A stretch of 64,000 nucleotides of DNA from Siderastrea radians. Its lineage: Eukaryota; Cnidaria; Anthozoa; Scleractinia; Rhizangiidae. How positions within the stretch are numbered: the stretch's first letter is position 1; every line of letters starts with the position of its first letter. A program made the position numbers and the translations under genes. The notes beneath the pieces were generated by a model. That model did not search any database, was not told where the DNA came from, and worked only from the letters and a program-made list of their open reading frames with translations. Positions 12,801 through 27,800 of the stretch are shown here, piece by piece. Location of the stretch: the NCBI GenBank assembly GCA_964017195.1, contig OZ024894.1:1984501-2048500 (forward strand), written 5' to 3'.

Positions 12801-15800
12801 AGCTAACTACCATCGGGACAAAAGTCCTTCGTTCGTCTACTTAAACACCACTCTCCTTGTTGTCGATTAAAAATACACCACTCCACTTATTTCCTTGACA
12901 CAACTGTAGCACCTTCGTTTCTGTAGGGAGACTATCATCATATGGAGTTCGATGACAATACTTTCGATGGAGGATACGCATTGGAGTCCACGCTCTATGC
13001 TCGAGACCCTGAACAAGTGTACAGAGAGATACTCCGTGTGCTCAAACCAGGCGCTATCTTTGTTGATTCTGCCTGGGCCATGACAGACACATTTGATCCT
13101 CACAATGCAGAACACGTGAAGATCAAGGAAGCCATTGAGGTGATTAGTTGGAGTAAAAGTAACAATATAAATTGTTGTTGGTCAAAAGTAAGAAGACATA
13201 CCGTTGACTTCTTATTGGCTATGTAGAGAGAAAACAGCGAAGCAGCGTGTACAATAGCAACATAGACTTGAGAGCGAAAAAAACAGAAATCGATCGATCG
13301 ATCGTTCTATCAATCAATCGGACAGTCAGTGAGTCAGTCACTCGAGAGTCAGTCAGTCAGTCAGTCAGTCAGTCAGTCAGTCAATTAAAACCGAGTGCGT
13401 CAAATGGAGCAGTTCTTGTCGTTTAGTTCGTCATTTAGTCACTCGAGAGTCAGTCAGTCAGTCCGTCCGTCAGTCAGTCAGTCCGTCTAGCCGTCAGTCA
13501 GTCAGTCAGTCAGTCAGTCAGCCAGTCACTCAGTCACTCAGTCAGCCAGCCAGTACGTCAATCAATTAAAACCGAGTGCGTCAAATGGAGCAGTTCTTGT
13601 CGTTTTCAGTTTCAGTGTGCACCATTTATGACTTGCCCCAACTATCGCTGTGGTTGGATTGGTGATCCTGATAAACTACGGTAACTCTACTAGCTGTGTC
13701 ACGATCATGCCATGCGCTATGTACTTTTGTTTCGTTAGATTGGAAATGGTGTTCCCGATATGAGAACTCAGGCTGTGTTGTTGGAGGCTGTCAGAAAATC
13801 TGGATTTGAGATTGTTGAGTACAAGAATGCACATTGCGATGGCGAGCTTCCATGGTAAGAGCGTTGTGAAGTTGATCAGTTCTCTGACAACTAAACTTCT
13901 CTTAAAAAGAGAAATTGGAAGTCGGATACCTCAGCTTTATTGCTAATCACTACCTCTCTGATCTTGAGGAAACAATTCTTCTCAACGGACGTACCTGTGA
14001 TTTTGTTCTTTTACAATCAACTAAAACAGCACCGGACAAGGGCCACCTATTGTGCCAACAGATAAAGTGATATAATAACCTCTGGAAAGCTTGCCCTGCC
14101 GTACAAATTACACACGCAAAATTTGAATTTCAAATCTCGCAAAACTTGTTTTACTCTTTTGTGAAAGAAAACTTTGATGATAGTAAAAAGTTGCCGATTA
14201 TAACCCACAAACTAACTCTGCTAAATGTATCCTAGTGCCAATATCACCGTTTCAAAAATTGCTTGCAAACTCTTAAAATTCAAACCCCGTAAGAGCATAA
14301 GGTTGCGTTTATGGCTTCCTTTAATCATAACTTTGACGTCCACAGTAAACGGAACCCACCAATCAAATTAAAAGTTGTGCTTCATTCTTACACAGTAATT
14401 TTCAGAGAGATATTTTAGCTCCAAAACTAGAGATAAAATTTTAGTTTCAAAACGACCCTTTAAGAGGAAACAAATCAGTGGCTAAAGTAACTTCAGGCCG
14501 CAAAGGCAGTTATTCTTGCTCTTTATGGAGTTTTAATCCACCACCGCAGGCTTTTTTAGAGTTATAGTAAATACCAAATAAAGTAACTTCACCGTGAGGA
14601 GTTAACTTAACTCCAATTGAGGGGTTATTTTTAACTCTTTGCAAATTACAATTTGACCAATCAAAATCCGTGAACTTGACACATGAATAACGCTGAAGAT
14701 CTCAAAGGAAGTAACTAAGCTTTTTACTTTTCACTTTTTTTTATGCAAAGGTACACGTTCCTCGTTGGAAAACACGCTTTCTCCCTTGAGGCGTTCCGTG
14801 TGTCGTCCGTTGGCAGAAAGCTGACTCATTACATGTTGTCAGCTATGGAACTGCTCCGTGTTGTACCACAGGGATCTACAGAAGTACACAATGTACTGCT
14901 GACAGCTGCAGACGCACTTACACAAGCGGGAAGGAAAGATATATTTACGCCCCTGTTTAGGCTAGTTCTCAGAAAGCCCAATTAGACCTTTGTAACCTAA
15001 TCTTTTGCTAGATAGTCTGTGAGCACTCAGAGAGTAACACAATATCACTTCTTTGGCTAAGAGTGGTGACGTAGAAATCGATTCTTTTTTTCTTTTTTTT
15101 TTTTTGCGCCATCTGCTTTTTCTTCACGTGAGCGCCATAAACCTATCTTATTGTTACCAATTTTCGCAGGGAAATTTCGCCAGACAAATTCCGCAAAATT
15201 TAATTTTCGCGATTAAGCAGAAAGATATGTTAAAAAGAACAAAAATTCGCGTACATTTTTCAAATGCTAAACCACATTAACAAACAAGTACGAATCAACG
15301 CTACACATTGTAATTTTACATACCCATACATTTTGACAATGATATTGAACAGAACTAGAAAAAAATCTTAAAACAGGTTCACATGTTCGTTTGCAACAAA
15401 ACAGACCGTTAAAAATACACAGGTCAGCATTTTGCATTTTGTATTTTCCCTGTTGAATTAGTATAGTTAATATCATAGATTCATTAATGTCCAAAGGCAT
15501 ATTTCTAAAACAATAGCCCAGGATTCTTCTTTTAGCGACCCTGCGCTTTTATAGCAGGTTATTTGAATTTTAGCGTCGTTAATTTTCGCGATAACATTCT
15601 TTCGGAGGTCTTTAATTTTGTCATTGTTTCCAGTTGCGAAAATCGCAAAAATTAAGCCCCGCGAAAATAAGTAACACTAAGCTAGTTCTAAGTATTGGCG
15701 GGAATTTGGTGCTTAATCTTTAATTTTTGGTGTCATGGGTTAGGGTTAGGGTAAGGGTTTTTGTTTTTTTCATCAAACGAGCTCCCAAACACTACAATTT

Positions 15801-18800
15801 TAAAACCAATAGCATCTATATCTTACTGCAGAAAAACTCGCGACATCCGAATTTCGTGATTTTGGAGAGATGACATTTCCCAACACTAAATATTTGCGAA
15901 TTTAGAGAATTTGTCGAAAAGTTTTTCTAATAGAAACAAATAAAAAAGCGCATTCTTTTTCTCTCAACAACAAATTTTGGCAGTTCAAAAAGTCGCTAAA
16001 AGTGTGAAAATTGTTACACCGAAAATATTAAGGTATTTTTTTCCCTAATAAGCCAAAGATACACGGTTTCACATTTGTTGAGTAACAAATGTTGCCAGTT
16101 CTGTTCAACAAATGTTGAACAGTGTATTATCTTGAACGTTGTTGAATGGAATAGAACCTGGCTCTATTCCGTTCAACAAGTTGCCGCTTGTTGAAGACGT
16201 CAACCAATAGCTTTCTAGTTTGGTGCCACGTGCCTTCATGGAACATCCAAAATGGCGGCCGCAGGTGCAGATGCATTTGAATGGACCTTCGAGAATACCA
16301 GTGAACTCATCGTCTGTATGGGAACTTACTATGTCGGTACGATGTAAGAATAAAGGCTTACAAAAACCGAGACGTAAGAGGTAAGGCGTTGGCAGTGATT
16401 GTCGTATTACTAGGAACAACAAGTAAATCACGATTCGTAACTACATTAAGGCTTCTGAGTTCCGCCAAAAGTGTGTAATATGCCCCGAAAGACGTTCTGT
16501 TTCTCAGCCATTCTCCAGTCCACCCATCTTCACCCGCCATTTCTAATTAATTTTAGGGCCAAAACTGGAACAATGTTGCGCATTAGTTGCTCAACAAAAG
16601 TAAACCGCAACGTCGATTCAACACTGAGTCGCAAAATCGTTCCACATTTGTTGATCAACAAACGTTGACCCGCGTATCATTCGTTTAACAACAACACAAA
16701 ATAAAGCATTTTGTCTCTGCCCTCAAGAAATTCCTACGCTCCATCAAGAAACACTACATCTATTAGCAGTTACCCTAATATAGCTTTATTTCTTGTCATA
16801 AATTGCAAAACTATTAAAGGTCTTTTTAATTTAATCCTTGTTTGAGTCTGATTAACCATTGGGTGAATAAAATATTATTTAAGCATTGTTTTGTCAAGAA
16901 GACATGTGTATCCTTAACAGCTTTGTGACAGTAAATAAAGCTGTCTACTCAAACGACGTTTAGACAGGGTTTAAAGTAACCGCTCTCTTAACCGAGTTAA
17001 ACTGACTCGTCAAACCAATTGTTTGGCCGTCGCTCGCCGACTGAACTGATCCTGTCAGGAAAAGCCGGCTTAAAACTGATAGCTGATCTCTTTACTTATT
17101 CTTAAACTCGGTCTTCCTTAGTTTTCGTTGAAATTAACTGCCCTGAGTGTTTATTGATATCTTACACTCTATATGTAGAAACATGAAACCTAAGCTGTCA
17201 GTTATCCTTTCGGCAACCCAGCAGTTTGAGAGAGTCCTTCCTCATGGCTCGATTCATGAAACCGTATATTATCGGGTTGATCCATGAGCTACAAAATGCA
17301 GCCATCGTGTGAAAGGACTGCCAAAAGGTCGGTATTACAAGCCGTGTCAGTGCTACTCATTCAAAAGTGTTTTAAAGTATTGCAGGAATCCTGCAAACGC
17401 AAAATGCTATACTGACTGCAGCCAGAAGAACTCGAGAAGCCTGAGTCTCCTGCGCGCTCAGAGTTCCTTGGCCGTTTGCTTCTTGCGGGAGAGGAATGAA
17501 ACCAGAATTGTGTCGTCTAATGGAGCGATAAACACTTCCATAACAAATTGAGATTAAGCTCATTGGAAGACCAATGAATACAGATACAAACACGATATTC
17601 AAAGTCTTCTCTACAAGGCCATCCGAAAAACGTCAAATAGTGAGGGCCCCATCGAAATATAACCGGTGGAGTGAGAGCTGATGTTAAGCCTAATGGATGA
17701 TAAATTTATTGTGAAGCTTCTGAGTTGTTTTGCACCGTAAAATATAGTGATCGGATGTAGAAGGGATGCTAACCCATAATATAATAAGAACGTTATAACT
17801 AGTTAACGCAAAATAAGAAACTTTCGAAATCATTTTCTCACCAAAACCCAGAATAATGATGACTTTGTTTATTTTAAAACTTTCATTTGTTTTTAAATGT
17901 CATCACCAACGTTCCTCTCCTAACGCTGTTCCAGCTTTCTAATTACCACCATAATAAGAATACGTGACTAAAAAACTCAGCCGTAAAACACGTCGTTTCG
18001 AGTTCCGTCTTGACGAATGCGACACTAAAAGAAATTCAGATATAACATTTTTCAATTTTTTGAATAATAATTTTCCAAGATTTAGCTCCATTTAGTTCCA
18101 TCATGACGACTGACGCACTTCAAAACTGGCAGTTTCTCACCAACAATTCAGTAAACATGTCGCGGTATATCACTAGACGCACAAAAAAGATTGCATCTTT
18201 AAAAGGCAGGTGCTGAGTTCTGTCACTCTAAAAATCCAGCCTAGTTGAATTTTTCTTTCGCTGTATTACACCGGTAGTATACTTTGGCTACAGCTAGTAC
18301 TGACACGCTATAATATAACTTGTTTCAGAGTTATAACATTTTTCTTCATTACGTAAATTAATAACAACGTTATTACGCTGAAACTTATTACTTTTTGTAT
18401 TATCTAGTTTATTACATTTTCAGTACCAACTTAATTGTACTTTGCGTTATTAATTAATTTTTTGGTAATTATTAGTTTTTTGGCGTAGCAGATGTTTCCA
18501 GCTAAATAAGCAAAGGTTTTATAATTATATTTCACAGGAAGAAAAAAAATAACTTTAAGATACATGTACATGTGAAATTGGCTTATGAGCCAATAAGCTA
18601 AGAGATTATACAGAAGAGGAGGCCGATCATATTTATTGACATAAGCTATTATTTTCTTCAAACTGCTTGCGGGTAGACGTTTTTTGTTTTTCCCTAAGGA
18701 ATAGGGACATCTGCACTCAGGTATTGGGAAGCAAAAATTAATTTGTTAATTATCCAGCTTTATAATTGGATGTATTATAAACAGCAAAAACTAAGCAGAG

Positions 18801-21800
18801 TTTTTTCCCGACGAGACTTTTAGTTTGATGACTGCTCACCAATCTGGATTTGCCTCATCGGAAAAAACGAAACGAATCTCATTGTGAAACTGTCGCCCGG
18901 ATTTTGTCTTGTTCATTTTGAACTGAACAATTCCCTCGTAATGAATCACATTTGGAAAAAAAAGTACTGCTGTGTTTAGCCAAACAGAGCAATTTTTTGC
19001 AAGGAATCTTCATTCACTTCTCCCAACGCAATACTTGGGTTTGATTGCCGGTTTACAAATCAGTTAAATCAACAAACCGCGTATCTCTTTTGACACTGCG
19101 GCCCTATATATGGCACTCTTACCCACTGGTCAGGAGAAAAAGCGTTTTTGTTGTGCTTGTTATTTTCAGTCAAAATTTTACTTTGTGGATTATATTCCGC
19201 TATTGTTCCGTAAATGCATACAGTCCCTGTTTTACGTCCTGTGATTGTATTTTTTCAAACCAAGAACAGATCCTATAAGACGCTGGAACGCTACAGTGTA
19301 CTACTATTGCAGCTTATTCATAGGAAGTACTAACGGGAATTCAGTTACTTTTACAAGTACTAAGGACTGAACCTATTCCAAATGTCAGGCTGAAACAGGT
19401 TAGGGCTTAACCGACATATTTAACTTTTTAGGTTCTTAATTGACTAGTTTCTTATACTCGAGATTTTGCAGTATGGGTGGATTTTCACTGTCTTGTAAAT
19501 TTTACGTGCGCACGGGCATGAATTTAACTGGCTTTACGTGCGTAAATGAAAATAGAGACGATGTATGAACGGCTTACGAAAACGTAAAAAGTTGAAAGTT
19601 TTCCAAAAAAAAATAGCATTAGATTTCTCTTTAAATGCTCCTAAATCAGGGGTAACTTAGTTTTTGTTGAACAGAACTGCCCCCAATGTTTATTGTTATA
19701 TTACTCTAGATACAGAGAAGCAAGACAGCTAAGCTGTCAGTTACCCTTTCGGCAACGCAGCAGTTTCAGAAATTCATTCCTCATGGCTCGATTCATGAAG
19801 CCGTATATAATCGGGTTGATCCATGAGCTACACGATGCAGCCAATGTGGAAAAAGACTGCCAAAACAATGGTACTCTTTCTATAGTGTTTGTAAGTATTG
19901 TAGGAATCCAACAGACGCAAAATACTATAACTGCAGCCAAAAGAACTCGAGATGCCTGGATCTCGTACGCACTTAGGGTTCTTTGGCCGTTTGCTTCTTG
20001 CAGGGAAGGAATGACAGCAGAATTGTGTCGTCTGATGGCGCGATAAACGCTTCCGTAACAATATAAAATTAAGCCCATCGGAAGACCAATGGATACAGAT
20101 GCAAACATGGTACTCAAAGTCTTCTCTATGACGGGGCTTTCAACTTTCGCCAGCCGACATATCAATAAGTGAGGGTCCCATCGAAACGTAACCGGGTGCA
20201 TGAGAGTTGATGTTAAGCCTATAGCAAGGTTTAACAAGCACATAAAGATGATCGAAGCAACAGTTTTCTTTTTCGTGAATAGTGTAGGATAAAACTGAGA
20301 TTTCACTACACGAAAATAGCGATTAACGGCCGTTAGCGCTAAAATGCCGATTGACACTATAGCCCAAAGGTAAACAAGAAAACCGTTGAATTGGCAGAAG
20401 TTGAAACCGAATGGCCACTTGCGTAAGCCAGAGGAAACCGCGCTGAAAGGATATATTAACGTAGCGCTCATAATGTCGGTTAATGCCAAAGACAACACGT
20501 AGAAATTGGTAATTGTACGCAATCTTCGGTTTCTGTAAAAAGCGAGGCAAACCAACGAGTTTCCTACGACTGACAAAACCGAACACAGAACAACCAGTAC
20601 AGTGTGCATGGTGACCGTTGACAAACTTCTTGTGTCCTCTCGATGTTGGCTCATGATTGTTTTAAAGAAGCCAACGTAAGTTATTATTTTCTGTCGAATG
20701 GCAGAGTTCGCAGGTTCTGTTTCTAGAGAGTTGAATTCCAGTTGGGTGTGGTCCTGTCTTCTTTTAATCTCAAAGGTTTAATGCGAGGCCAAAGAAGAGG
20801 CCAATAAAATTCATATCTTCGCGCCGCCGTGTAATATCCTCTATTTGTGTTACTGTGTCAACATTCGAACTAACGAATGATAAATATATTGCAAAACTCC
20901 TTATGTATGTTGCGGCATCGGATGTAAATGTCTTACTAATTTCAAAATGCAATAAGAACCGTCACAAGCTGTAACACTTTTGGAAAATGTAATAAATTGT
21001 CGCAAAATTTTATTATACATGTAGGAAATTTCGAAATTTCTATTACATCAAAAGCCATGTTGGCTAGTAATGACTTTTTTTAACTTATTGCAAAACTGCT
21101 GAAATTTAGGTGTCATCGCGTTCCTCGAATATCAAACCCAAAAAATAAGACTGATTTGCATGGCGAACATTCAGAAGAACTGGGTTGCAACGCGAGAACA
21201 CCGTCAGAATACTACGAATTCACTGAAAACGTATCACCAGACGAATAAAAATGTTTGAATCTTTAAATGCAGAAGGTTCTGTCACTCTAAATTTCAGCTC
21301 AGTTGAATCTTTTTTTCGCTTAAATACGCCGGCCGGTAGTATTCTTTGGCTACACTCTCTGTTTTAGAGTTGTTGTTGTTTTGTTTTGTTTTTTATTTTG
21401 CAGACATCAAATTCAGATTTAAATATGCAAACGCTCTAACTGCAAACAGACAACACATTTACAATCTAATATTGATAACTCTAAGAGCAATTAACATTAT
21501 AGCTCCTCTAGAACACTACCTTTTACACATTTCGCCGAACGTATTTATACTTAAGGTTGGTTATAAAATCATTCACAGATAATTCTTCATGCGATAATTT
21601 TTGAGCCTGTAAATAATGATCTGGCGTTAAGAAGGGAAAGAGAATAAAAGTTTTTGTATTTTGCTTTATAACAGATAAACTGATTACAAATAAATTGATG
21701 AGGCTGAAAACTTATCACATTTTGTGTTAACAACTTTATTAAGCTTTCAGCACCACCTTTATTTTAATTTGCGTTAGTATTAATTTTACGGTGATTATTA

Positions 21801-24800
21801 GTTTTGCCGCGTAGCAGATGTTTTCAGCTAAAAAAGCAAGCGTTTTGCAGGAAGCAAAAATAACTATTAGACACATGTACGTGAGAAATTTACTTATGAG
21901 GCAGTGAGAGAATGTACAAAAGAGGAGGCTATCTATATTTATTTATCGGTGTTAGCTATTTCTTCAAACATACCGTAGTCTTTTTCAATAAGTTTGCGGG
22001 AAGACGTCTTTTATTTCTTCCTAAAGCCTGGTTTAGGTCACTTATGGTCAACGAATTGTGAAAGAAATCAGGAAAGGTCTTGACCAATGGAGCATCGAAC
22101 TCTCTTATTTGCAGAGTTACATTATCGTGTTGCATAATTAAATAGAATGGCCAACCGATATTACCCATTTGTGCCCGTCACCCTTAAATAGGCTACACAA
22201 CACGTTTCCCAACCATCTACCAACGTTTAAAGAAAGTTAGGAAAAAAAGGCTTATTGCCTCCAGTGTTCCACGTTTTAATCCCTTTATTTTTGCCTTTAA
22301 TTGATTATATGAACAACAGCGAACAACAAAATATATTTCAGTTACCACGCATTTCACCGTTGAACGCTGACCATTGGCTCTACATCACCTTTGATTTACC
22401 ATTCATCCACAAACACAAAAGTTAGACCACCTTACACCACATAACAAACATCACCACAAGAAAATACTGCTACTAACTTTCATGTGAACGGTCCCATTTT
22501 AGACTCTCTATCGGCACAGACTCTTAGAAACACCTTGTACATGTTAATAAACAGCACGACAAGAAAGTACTGTCTTTTATTTCAATGGTCACGATTTAGG
22601 ATTTCATCCACGGACTCAAAACTTAGAACCACATTGCATAACATAGCCGTACCACTCAAATCCGGATTTCATAATTTATGCTTACACATGAAGCTCTTCC
22701 GCACAGAATAAAGAGTGTGAGCTATATTGCACAGCTAGCTGTAGTCAAAACGAAACAAATATCACACACAAGCCAACCTTCCGAATAGTTGAAATGACAG
22801 CTGGAAAAGAGCAGAAACTTTCCGTGAAAAGTGCAACAAGTTATAGCTAATCGCATCGCCTGAGGCAAACTTGGCTGGTTCGCGTGCAAGCTATTTTATC
22901 TCGTTCGTTTGCAAGTGAAAACTCTCTTGTAGCAACTACGGTATCAGTTAAGATTCTTGACAAACGCATGTCTTACAGTAGTGACACAGTAGTGTCAAGG
23001 TCAGTATTTCTTGAGTAGCTTGCAAGAGGGTATTGGTAAGATAAAGCAAATTACATCTGGTCAATTGCAGAGAACAGAAAGCCGTTGTCAAACAAAACGA
23101 GAATGACTGACGTTCTGGCTCAGACTGTTGAGAGCGCTCGAAATCCCGGGGGGGGGAGGGGACGCCTCACAGCGCGCTGTAAGAGGAGATGAGCATCTTT
23201 TCGATGAGCATCTATTCTGCGTAACGCAAACAACCAACACAAAAATACACGGGATGGGATTTTTGTTCTAGGTACATGGAAAGGGTACCATTCCAAAAAA
23301 AAAAAAAACCAATTAAAAAAAACAAGTAGGGTAAGGGTTTGTAGCGCAGAGCGGAGCCTCCCCGTACAAACCTTTCACGGGCGTGAAAGGTAACGACAAC
23401 GCACATTGAGGCCTAGGATTATCGGTCAAATCAAATCCTAAATAGAGGGAGGGCTACACAAACTGCTACTACAGCTGGAATTCGAGCCAACAACCGTCGG
23501 GACAAAAGTCCTTCGTTCGTCTACTTAAACACCACCCTCTTTGTTGTCGACAGAAGTGATATGCTCCTGTTGTCGAATAAAAATACACCACTCCCTGTAA
23601 TTACTTGACACAACTGTAGCAACTTCGTTTTTGTTGGGAGACTATCATCATATGGAATTCGATGACAATACTTTCGACGGAGGGTACGCATTGGAGTCCA
23701 CCCTCTATGCTCGAAACCCTGAACACGTGTACAGAGAGATACTCCGTGTGCTCAAACCAGGCGCTATCTTTGTTGATTCTGCCTGGGCTATGACAGATAC
23801 ATTTAATCCTTACAATGCAGAGCACGTGAAGATCGAGGAAGCCATTGAGGTGATTAGTTGGAGTAAAAGTAACAATATAAATTGTTGTTGGTCAAAAGCA
23901 AGGAGTCATACCGTTGACATCTTATTGCCTATGCAGAGAGAAATAAGCGAAGCAGCGTGAATAAAAGCAACATAGACGTGAGAGTGCATAACAGATAAGC
24001 GAAAGAAACTGAAATCAATCAACCGATCGTTCTATCAATCAATCAGAGAGTCAGTTACTCAGTCAGTTAGTCATTCGAGAGTCCCTCAATCAGCCAGCCA
24101 GCCAGCCAGTCAGTCGGTCAGTCAGTCAGTTAGTCAGTCAGTCAGTCAGTCAGTCAGTCAGTCCGTCCGTCTATCCGTCCGTCCGTCCGTCCGTCCGTCT
24201 GTCAGTTAGTCAGTCAATCAATTAAAACCGAGTGCTTCAAATAGAGCAGTTCTTTTCGTTTATATACTTAGTCAGTTAGTCACTCGAGAGTCAGTCAGTC
24301 CGTTCGTCCGTCAGTCATCCATCTAGCCGTCAGTCAGTCAGTCAGTCAGTCAGTCAGTCAGTCAGTCAATCAATTAATACCGATTGCGTCAAATGGAGTA
24401 GTTCTTGTCGTTTTCAGTTTCAGTGTGCGCCATTTACGACGTACCCCAGCTATCAGTGTAGTTTGATCGTTTATCCTGATAAGCCAACTCTATTGGTTGC
24501 CTTACGATCATGCCATGCGCTATGTACGTTTGTTTCGTTAGATTGGAAATGGTGTTCCCGATATGAGGACTCAGGCTCTGTTGTTGGAGGCTGTCAGAAA
24601 ATCTGGATTTGAGATTGGTGAGTACAACAATGCACATTGCGATGGCGGGCTTCCATGGTAAGCGCGTTGTGAAGTTGATCAGTTGAGCAACAATTTTTCT
24701 TAACGGGCATGCCCGTGATTTTTTTCTCTTACAATCAACTAAAAGAGCACAGGACTGGGGGCACCCATTGTGCGGACAGCTGAAGTGTTATAATAACCTC

Positions 24801-27800
24801 TAAGTTCTAGCACATGGAAAGCTGTCCTGATTACAAATAACAGAGCAAAATTTGAAATTCAAATCTCGCAAAACTTGTTTTACTCTAGATAGATCTTTTG
24901 TTGACGAAAACTTCGATGATAGTAAAAATTTACCGATTATAACCCATGAAATAACTCTGCTAAATGTACCGTAGTACCAATTTCACCGTTTCAAAAATAG
25001 CTTGCAAACTCCTAAAATTCAAAACCAGTAAGAACATAAGGTTGTGTTTACTGCTCCCTTTAATCATCATGAACATTGATGTCTACAGTAAACGGAGCTT
25101 GAAATCGATTAAAAGTCGTGCTTCATTTTTGCACAGTAATTTTCAGAGAGATATTTTAGCTCCAATAGTAAAGTTAAATTTCAGTTTCAAAAAACTCTTT
25201 AAGAGAACACAAATCGGTGGCTAAAGTAACTCCAGTCCTCAAAGGCAGTTATTCTTGTTCTTTATGGCGTTTTACTCCACCACCGCATGCTTCTTAGAGT
25301 TGCAGTAAATACCAAATAAAGTAACTCCACCGTCATCTGCTAACTTAACTCCAAACTCCAGTTCAGGAGTAACTCTTTCAAAATTACTATTTGACCAATC
25401 AAAATCCGTGAACTTGACTCATGAAAAACGCTGAAGATCTCAAAGGTAGTAACTGAACTTTTTTTTTCACTTTTTTTGCAAAGGTACACGTTCCTCGTTG
25501 GAAAACAAGCTTTCTCCCTTGAAGGCTTTCCGTGTGTCGTCCGTTGATACAAAGCTGACTCATTTCATACTGTCAGCTATGGAACTGCTCCGCGTTGTGC
25601 CTCAGCGGGGATCTACAGAAGTACACAATGTACTGCTTACAGCTGCAGACGCACTTACACAAGCGGGAAGGAAAGATATATTTACGCCCTGTTTAGGTCA
25701 GTTCTCAGAAAACATATGTAGACCCTTTGTAGTCCAATCTTTTGTTATGATAATCTTTGTGACTCCGCGAGTAACACAAATAACTCAAGAATGGTATCAT
25801 AGACATAACGTCTTGTCAGAAAGTGCAAAACTATTAAAGGTCTTTTTACTTGAATCGCAGTTTGTCTCTGGTTATCCGTTGGTTGAATAAAAGGGTAACT
25901 GAGCATTTTTTGTAAAGAAGACATTTGTATCCCTAACAATCTTGTGACAAATAAAGAGCTGAGTATTTAAAAGACATTTAGACAGGTTTAATATAACCAT
26001 TCTCTTAACCGAGTTCAAATTAACTCGTCAAACTAAACGTTTTAACTTCGCTTGCCGACTGAACTCTGTTTAGAAGGCGTATACAGCGGACTAGAATTTC
26101 TACTTAGTCTGGCGTGCCTAAAATAGTTTTAGTTCTCTTTTACTTACTTTTAACCAGGTCTACCTTAGCCTTCGTTGAAATAAACTGCCCTGAGTGTTTA
26201 TTGATGTATCACACTCGATTGGGCCATGGGAGAAACAAGAAAGCTAAACTGTCAGTTTCCCTTCCGGCAACGGAACACTTTCAGAAATTCGTTCCTCATG
26301 GCTCGATTCATGCAGCCATATATGATCGGGTTGATCCATGAGCTACAACTTGCAGTCAATATGTAAAACGACTGCCAAAAGGTCGGTATTACAATCTGCA
26401 CTACTCTTTCTAAAGTGCTTATAAGTATTGCAGGAATCCAACAAACGCAAAATCCTACAACTGCAGCCAGAAGAACTCGAGAAGCCTGAATCTCCTGCGC
26501 GCTCAGAGTTCCTTGGCCGTTTGCTTCTTGTAGGGAGGGAATGACAGCAGAATTGTGTCGTCTAATGGAGCGATAAACACTTCCATAACAAAATATGATT
26601 AAGCTCATCGGAAGACCGACGAATACAGATACAAACACTATCGTCAAGGTCTTTTCTGCAAGAGATTCAACGTTGGCCATCCGACACATCAAATAGTGAG
26701 GATCCCATCGAAATGTAACCAGCGCGGATAAAGCTGATGTTAAGCCTACGGCAAGCATTAACAGGCACACAAAGATGATCGAATAAACAGTTTTCTTTTT
26801 TGTGAAAAGTGTAGGATAAAACTGAGATTTCACTACACAAAAATAGCGATTGACAGCCGTTAGCGCCAAAATAGCTATTGACACTACAGCCCAAAGGTAA
26901 CCAAGAAAACCGTTGAATTGGCAGAAGTTGAAACCGAATGGCCACTTGCGTAAGCCAGAGGCAACTGCAATGAAAGGATAAACTAACGTAGAGCTCATTA
27001 TGTCCGTTAATGCCAAAGACAACACGTATAAATTGGTAATTGTACGCAATCTTCGGTTTCTGTAAAAAGCGAGGCACACGAGAGAGTTTCCTACGACAGA
27101 CAAAACTGACCACAGTACGGCAATTGTAGTGTTAATGGCGACCTCTGTCAAACTTCTTGTATCTTCTCGAGGTTGGCTCATGATTGTTTTTAAGAAGACA
27201 ACTTTTTTCAACAATGAAATTCGAAAGAAGAGCAAGCAGATTCTATTTCAGGAACAGTAAATCACCATAACTGGGCCGGCGCACTCCCCTTAAAGGTTTA
27301 ATAAATTTCACCTCAAAGCCTACAACGGTGTCATCCACGTAAATCGCATTGACTGAAAGGAATTCAATGGAAAGCTCATCCGCTGTCTTCAGGAAACCAA
27401 AGAAAGTATTTTGCAATTAAACGAAAAAGTTGAACTGCTACTGCTTAGTACATCTGCATGAGATCTGAGATATCACCAAAACAGATGTCAATAGGTTCGT
27501 TGCTATCGATTAGTGATTCCTTTGTGTCAGGATTAATTGCAAAGCTTTTCTGATGAGTTCAGCTAAAATGAAAAATGTTTTTCAATTAATTTCTTAAAAG
27601 GCAATAATCACAATAGGATTTAACTACATGAGGTACGCTAAAATTTGTTAAGACGTTGTACCAAAGAAGAGGCTAATAAAAATCTATTTGTTACTATTAT
27701 GATAAATTTCACTGCAAATCTTCCCAGTTGTGGGGCGCCGTAAAATATAGTTATCGGATGTAAATGCAATACTAACTCATAATGTAATAATAACTTTCAC

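Larger units (their letters stand above)
11185..18660. repeat. Segmental duplication block, copy 1
   Basis: From SMT intron 1 (about 11185) onward the sequence is re-found in order from about 22045: tandem repeats, SMT exon 2 flanks, exon 3, the GTCA array, exons 4 and 5, the 3' flank (about 16740-17210 against 25810-26240) and a GPCR copy with its 5' flank. Copy 1 also holds extra inserted DNA (for example 15000-16740) and a truncated GPCR. SMT exon 1 lies outside the block. Boundaries are approximate. Confidence 0.7.

Noticed and set aside
15738..15760. Telomere-like TTAGGG repeats
   Set aside because: Only about three imperfect units; too short to claim an interstitial telomere or chromosome end.
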